Shown here piece by piece: positions 52,901 to 58,900 of a stretch of 64,000 bases of DNA. This DNA comes from Larus michahellis (Eukaryota; Chordata; Aves; Charadriiformes; Laridae): positions 133,242,125 through 133,306,124 of the forward strand of contig NC_133897.1 of the NCBI RefSeq assembly GCF_964199755.1, read 5' to 3'. The notes beneath the pieces are model-generated. The model ran no database searches, was not told the DNA's origin, and saw nothing but the letters and a program-made list of their open reading frames with translations. The position numbers were made by a program, and so were the translations under genes. The first letter of the stretch is position 1; the number at the start of each line of letters is the position of its first letter.

Positions 52901-55900
52901 ATGTTACTTCAGTGATTTGTATAGAAGAGGAAGATTTTGCTTCCACAAAGAATTCAGAAATATTTTTAAAAAAATTCTTTAAATCTGTTTGGACTCAAAG
53001 AATAAATTTTGTACCAATAAATGGGTGGATAGAACTCAGTGGTTTTATATCTTCATTATTTCCTACAACATTAAACAACACAGGAGAGGTGGATTTATTT
53101 TCTTTTTTAGAAGAAAAATTATCAAGGACTCCACCACAGCCCAAAATTATCGGCACGTGTTTATGCATATATCTGTAGCAGCTCAACCACTCAGGAGATG
53201 AAAAGTAACAAAACAGAATATACTGCACGCTCAGAGAGCATGTTTCTTCAACACTGACTGTTTTATGCTTTCTAAGCCACATTTCTTAAACATGCCCCAA
53301 ATGCTTGCTGTCCCTGAGAAAGCAGCTTCATAATAAGCCCTTTTTAGTTATCTGAATACTTAATATACAATCTCAGGAAATTTACCTGCTGAAGTAGTAA
53401 GTGGTAAAGGAAATGGTAAACCACGATTGTCTTCAAATTCCAAGAACTCAAAAAAAATTGCCCATTGAAACTTTCCTCCCAGTCAGCTACATTGTTCAAT
53501 ATATTCATTAATGACCTAGATGAGGGGACAGAGTGTATCCTCAGCAAGTTTGCTGATGATACCAAGCTGGGAGGGGTGGCCGACACTCCAGAGGGCCGTG
53601 CTGCCATCCAGTGTGACCTGGACAGGCTGGAGAGCTGGGCAGAGAAGAACCTAATGAGGTTCAACAAAAGCAAGTGTAGGGTCCTGCACCTGGGAAGGAA
53701 GAATGCCAAACACCAGTATATGTTAGGGGCGGACATGCTGGGAAGCAGCTCTGAGGAGAAGGACCTGGGGGTCCTGGTAGACAGCAAATTATCCATGAGC
53801 CAGCAGTGTGCCCTTGTCGCCAAGAAGGCCAATGGCATCCTGGGCTGCATAGGGAAGACTGTGGCCAGTAGGTCGAGGGAGGTCATTCTCCCCCTCTACT
53901 CTGCACTGGTGAGGCCACAACTGGAGTACTGTGTCCAGTTTTGGGCTCCCCAGTTCAAGAGGGACAGGGAACTACTGGAGCGAGTCCAGCGTAGGGCAAC
54001 CAAGATGATTATGGGACTGGAGCACCTCCCTTATGAGGAAAGGCTGAAAGAGCTGGGACTCTTTAGCCTGGAGAAGAGAAGGCTGAGGGGGGACCTGATT
54101 AATGTTTACAAGTATCTAAAGGGTGGGTTGAAGGAGGACGGAGCCAGGCTCTTTTCAATGGTTCCCAGCGACAGGACAAGGGGCAATGGGCACAAGTTAG
54201 AACATAGGAAGTTCCGTTCAAATACACGGAAAAACTTCTTTACAGTGAGGGTGCCAGAGCACTGGAACAGGCTGCCCAGGGAGGTTGTGGAGTCCCCTTC
54301 TCTGGAGATTTTCAAGACCCGCCTGGATGCAGCCCTGAGGGATGTGCTTTAGGCAATCCTGCTCTAGCAGGGGAGTTGGACTAGATGATCTCTAGAGGTC
54401 CCTTCCAACTCTGAAGATTCCGTGATTCCGTGATTCTTCTTACAATTACAGTGATATAAAACTAGGGTATCTCTTCAAGGTAAACAGAGTTTCTCTCAAT
54501 TTCAATTATATTCATTTAACAAATAGATGCATGCAAGTGTATACACTCATAAGCCAAGATGAAAGTACACTTCTACAGCTAAATGAAAAAGGAAAAAACT
54601 TACAATTTTTCAAGATTTAGAAGCCACTTTATCAACTTTACCTCCCTTTATCAACTGCACCAAAACTGCTGGCCCGCAACAGCATGGAAAGAGAAAGTAG
54701 TAACACAAATTGGAAGCTTTAATTACCTTCACCATCCTCCTTGAAGGAATTTGGTTGAGAAACAGCAAAGCACTGCATAGTTTCATATTTCTGATGTGCT
54801 TCCTGGTTATCATGGCCTTCTTCAGAATCAGCAAGAGGTTTTACCAGCATCCGACAATTAAAGGTATGGCTATTACGCCTAGGAGTGTCACCAGACCAAG
54901 ATCCCCCGTTCACTGAGCAAAGCAAAGATCATATAGTGAGATAAATCTGGTAGCAGTCATTTCTGCTGCTTATCCACACGAAATTAATCAAGGTGCTTTG
55001 CAGACTGGTTGGGAAACAAGCTCATTTAACAACAACAGTCTGTTTTTAATATTAGGGCCCAAACCAGTACATAACAAGGTAATTTATAAAATCCTCAGAT
55101 TTTAAGAGCACTGCTAATTTGTTCAGCTATCATGTTGTTTTCAAGTGACTTTCAAAGACATAGTAGAAAAGCAGGATAAAAGTCTAAATATTGTGTGTGT
55201 AGAAGTTATACAGCATAGCGAAAAGCCTACTGGGTAGATCAAGTTAATTGATGTGCCTGCAAGAAAAAAGACAGTATGTGGGATCTGTGCAGTGAATTTA
55301 AAAGTGATTAATACAAAAGAGATGGCAGCATTGTCTAAAAATCTGTGTCCAGATTAGAAATAAAAAGAAAAGAAACTAACATGCATTTATAAAAATAGGA
55401 AGCAATAAAATCAGGAAAACATATCGAAACACAGTCTCAGTTACAACGGGAAAGACAGAAGGGATGAGAATGACCTGGGTGCAGTGATCGATAAACCTAA
55501 AGCCTAACACAGTGCTTAAGACAAGTAAAAAAGGAAACAAAATCCTGAGATGCACAAATATAGGTACTGGACATCAGTCAGAGCAAATTAATGTAACACC
55601 ACATAAGGAAATAGCAGGGTCGTATTTAAAATACTCTTCACTTGCCCTTTTCAGTCATAAAATGCAATAAAGGCAGTAATTTATGGGGTGTAGCTGTTTA
55701 CATTTTTGATTGTTTAAGGGTTTATAAGTGAAGTCATAAAATGCTAAAGTGAATTGCATAATACTTTTTAAATGGCTATTGCATAATACTTTTTAAATGG
55801 CTGTGAGTAAATGAGGTGCTCAGTATTGACTTCCTCTTTCACCTCCTCCAAAAAACCAATGACATTAAAACCGGTATTAATATGAATCCAAAAATGGTTG

Positions 55901-58900
55901 CAACTAACAGAAACCATTTTTTAAAGGTAAGGATAAATATTGGTGAGACTATAAACATTGAAATAAAAATTCTAACATAAGGAGTTTTCTGATTTTTCTT
56001 TTATATTCCCCCTTTCTTGGGCCATTCTTAGAATAAACAGCCTAGACAGAAAACTACCGGAGAGTTCACATAGCTAATGCTGTCTTCTAGTGATTCACTC
56101 TGGAGATCCATTAAAAATATCAGCTAACATGAGTTACTAAGAGTAATCTTAACAAAGAGGAATCTGAAAAGAGTGGAGGATGCTTTTGAGAATAATATTA
56201 ATCATTCATACAGCCTATACATACATTAAAAATAAATAGAGTGTATATGATGAAACTGTAAGGACATTAAGTTAAGTTATTGAAATGCTGATTTATGAAA
56301 CCAAAGTTAAATAAATAACGGTATGAAATGAAGAAAAGATACATACCTAAAGATTTTGGCAGCAGGATTTTGACAAATTCATTGTGGTCCCCTACATGCA
56401 GAATGCTATATATGCTTGTGTTCATCAGCTCTTCTTGGTTGTACCTTAGGTACTGTGTCACATTCTCAGAAACAAACACAACATTACCTTCTGGGTTCAC
56501 TACAAAGAAGAACCCATCGAGGGCCTAAAGGGGGGAAAAAAAACAGCAGGCAGGCAGAGAGAGACAGACACATTACCAAACAATCAGATTAACAACAAGG
56601 TAACCAGAAAATAAATATTCCCTTCAGAAGACATAGCTGAATCTTTCTGCATCCATCCCAGTTCTTACATGCTTGTCTGTAACAGCAAAGGACACATTTC
56701 AGACTGAGCATCTAATCTTACTTGTACTTAACCAGTGTAAAAGCACAGAAAGGTTCACATCTTGCAAACTAATGAAACCCACACATGAAAACAACCAAGT
56801 CCCCCACCCCAAACAAACAAACAAAAATAACGGAAGAGGTTACTACCTCTCTGCCTGCCTATGAAGTAAGAAACCTGGACCAGAAGCTGGCTCTGCTAAA
56901 CCTGGAGTCTGTTCACTCCTCTATGCAGCACAGGGAGACGGATCCCAGGAAAACATCACAAGATGTGCTGGCACAAGGCAAGGAAAACACAGGCAGAAAG
57001 AAAGAGAAAGGCTCTCTCCCCATCCCCAGCAGTGCATCTTCATAGAAGTGAGGCCCTGTGCAGCCAGGAACACGAGGGATTGAAAGCAGAGAAAGGCAAA
57101 GGGAGCTGAGGGCAGGCAGTGAGCGGCGAGGATGGGGCAGCTTTCCTGCCTACTCCCAGGACTGCTGTCATTTTATTTATTTGACACCAGTTTCATTCAG
57201 TCCACACATGATCCAGGGAACAGGAACCAGACTTTCACCGCTCCAACTCAGCTCCATAGTATTCCAAAGGACTTAAAAGCTTCTTTGAGGAAGTATCTAA
57301 ATTAGTCATTTCTGCTGATTGGTTTCCCCCCTTATCTCTTGTGACGGTGGCAACCTAGCTGCAGCATTCTTTCCAAGATATCTGCTGTCTGTTATCTGAA
57401 GCCTAAGCCAAATACTACATCACTTCTACCTGATGAGGATAAAGTAAAATTTGAGTATCAGCAAGAACTTCTCATGCAAACTTTCTTTTCCTTAAGATGC
57501 AAGCGTGATTGTGGATGGTAGAGATATTTCAGACTACATCCCTCCAACTTTATTTCATATGAGCAGATAAAGGGGGATACATTTAAACTTAAAGCACCAA
57601 AGCTTTTGGTCTAAGCATTCAATTAACAATTAACCCATACAGACTTCTGCAGCTTTGCCTGATTTATTCACCTCTCTAAGGACTGGTAGGAAACCACTAG
57701 AACAGTAGTTAGTTTTTGCATCTCCAGGGGCAGAAACAAGTCAGAAAAACAGGCAACGCATGATTTATTATGGGTTAATTAAAAGTGAGTGGATCCATAC
57801 TAAACCTGAACTCCGCTCACTGCAAAACAGTCTAACAAGGTGGAGCTGCTATAGCAAGTGTATACAGGCATTTGCATTTTTGATATGACCAAACTTGTAT
57901 ACTGTACAACTTGTCTGTGGGTCTTAGCAGGCGGGTCTCAAGTCCTCAGGCTACAGACACATATTAAAAATATCCTACGCTACTGAGCAGTTCGCAAATC
58001 CAGACAGTACAAAAGAGAAGGCTAAGGAGGGATCTTATTTCTGTCTTCAGCCCCTTAGCAGAAGGCTAACGAGAAGACAGAGCCAAGCTCTACTCAGAGG
58101 TTCATAAGGGAAGGATGAGACACAAGAGACACAGGTTGCAAGACAGGAAACTTCAGGGAGATGCAAGAAAAAAAACAATTCACCATGAAGGTGGTCAGAT
58201 ATGGGAAAAGGCTGCCCAAAGAGGCTGTGAAATCTCCTTCCCCATAGATATTCAGACCCTGTCTGGACTTGGACCCGAGACACCTGCTCTATTTGGACCT
58301 GCTCACTGTGGAGGTGGGATTACACAAGCTCCAGAGGTCCTTTCCAAACTTAGTTAATGATTCTGCTAAAGGGGAGGGATAGTGAAAGCACAACATGCAA
58401 GCAGAGTGGCTGAGCTAATGGTTGCCAAAGGCTTTGTTTGTTCTATTTTTAAATTACAAAATAATAAACACAAGTAAATGTACAACTATATACTTTTCCT
58501 GACGGCCTTTAAATTAAGATAAATGAGGTCTTTTTCTCTCCTGTTAATTGTCACAAATGCTAATCTCTGTTTTTTATCATTGCCTTCTTTTTGTTTCTGA
58601 TCATTCTTGGTTCCTCCAGTTAATTCACTTTCTTTGGAAAGCTCCCTCTGCTCCACGTGCCTTCATAACATTCAAGACATTTTCCTGCTGACTAACAATG
58701 TTTTACAAGATTTAATTAATTGAGGCCCTACTACAATTTTCTATCAGCATCTCTGCTACAGATTAGTGTCTTAGACTGCATTTCACTCCTTGAAGCCGAT
58801 GTAAGCATGACCTCTTTGGTTTAGTCCTTTCTGTATCACGAGAGATCCCTGTACTGCCTGAGGATACGGAGAGTTGGACCAGAGAACTGAGCTGGCCGAA

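Larger units (their letters stand above)
52890..54726 (-). other. NCOA2: NCOA2 intron (1,837 bp), half of it CR1
   Basis: The intron is bounded by GAAG|GTAATT and CTTTAAG. A CR1 element (53490-54437) makes up about half its length and raises its GC content locally. Confidence 0.85.
54913..56346 (-). other. NCOA2: NCOA2 intron (1,434 bp)
   Basis: The intron is bounded by TTTAG|GTATGT and TTGCTCAG. It holds an old CR1-like relic at about 55430-55640 and a perfect 25-bp tandem duplication at 55753-55802. Confidence 0.85.

Noticed and set aside
53344..53886. A 180-codon minus-strand ORF
   Set aside because: It is the antisense of the CR1 ORF2 remnant, long only because CR1 is GC-rich and stop-poor.
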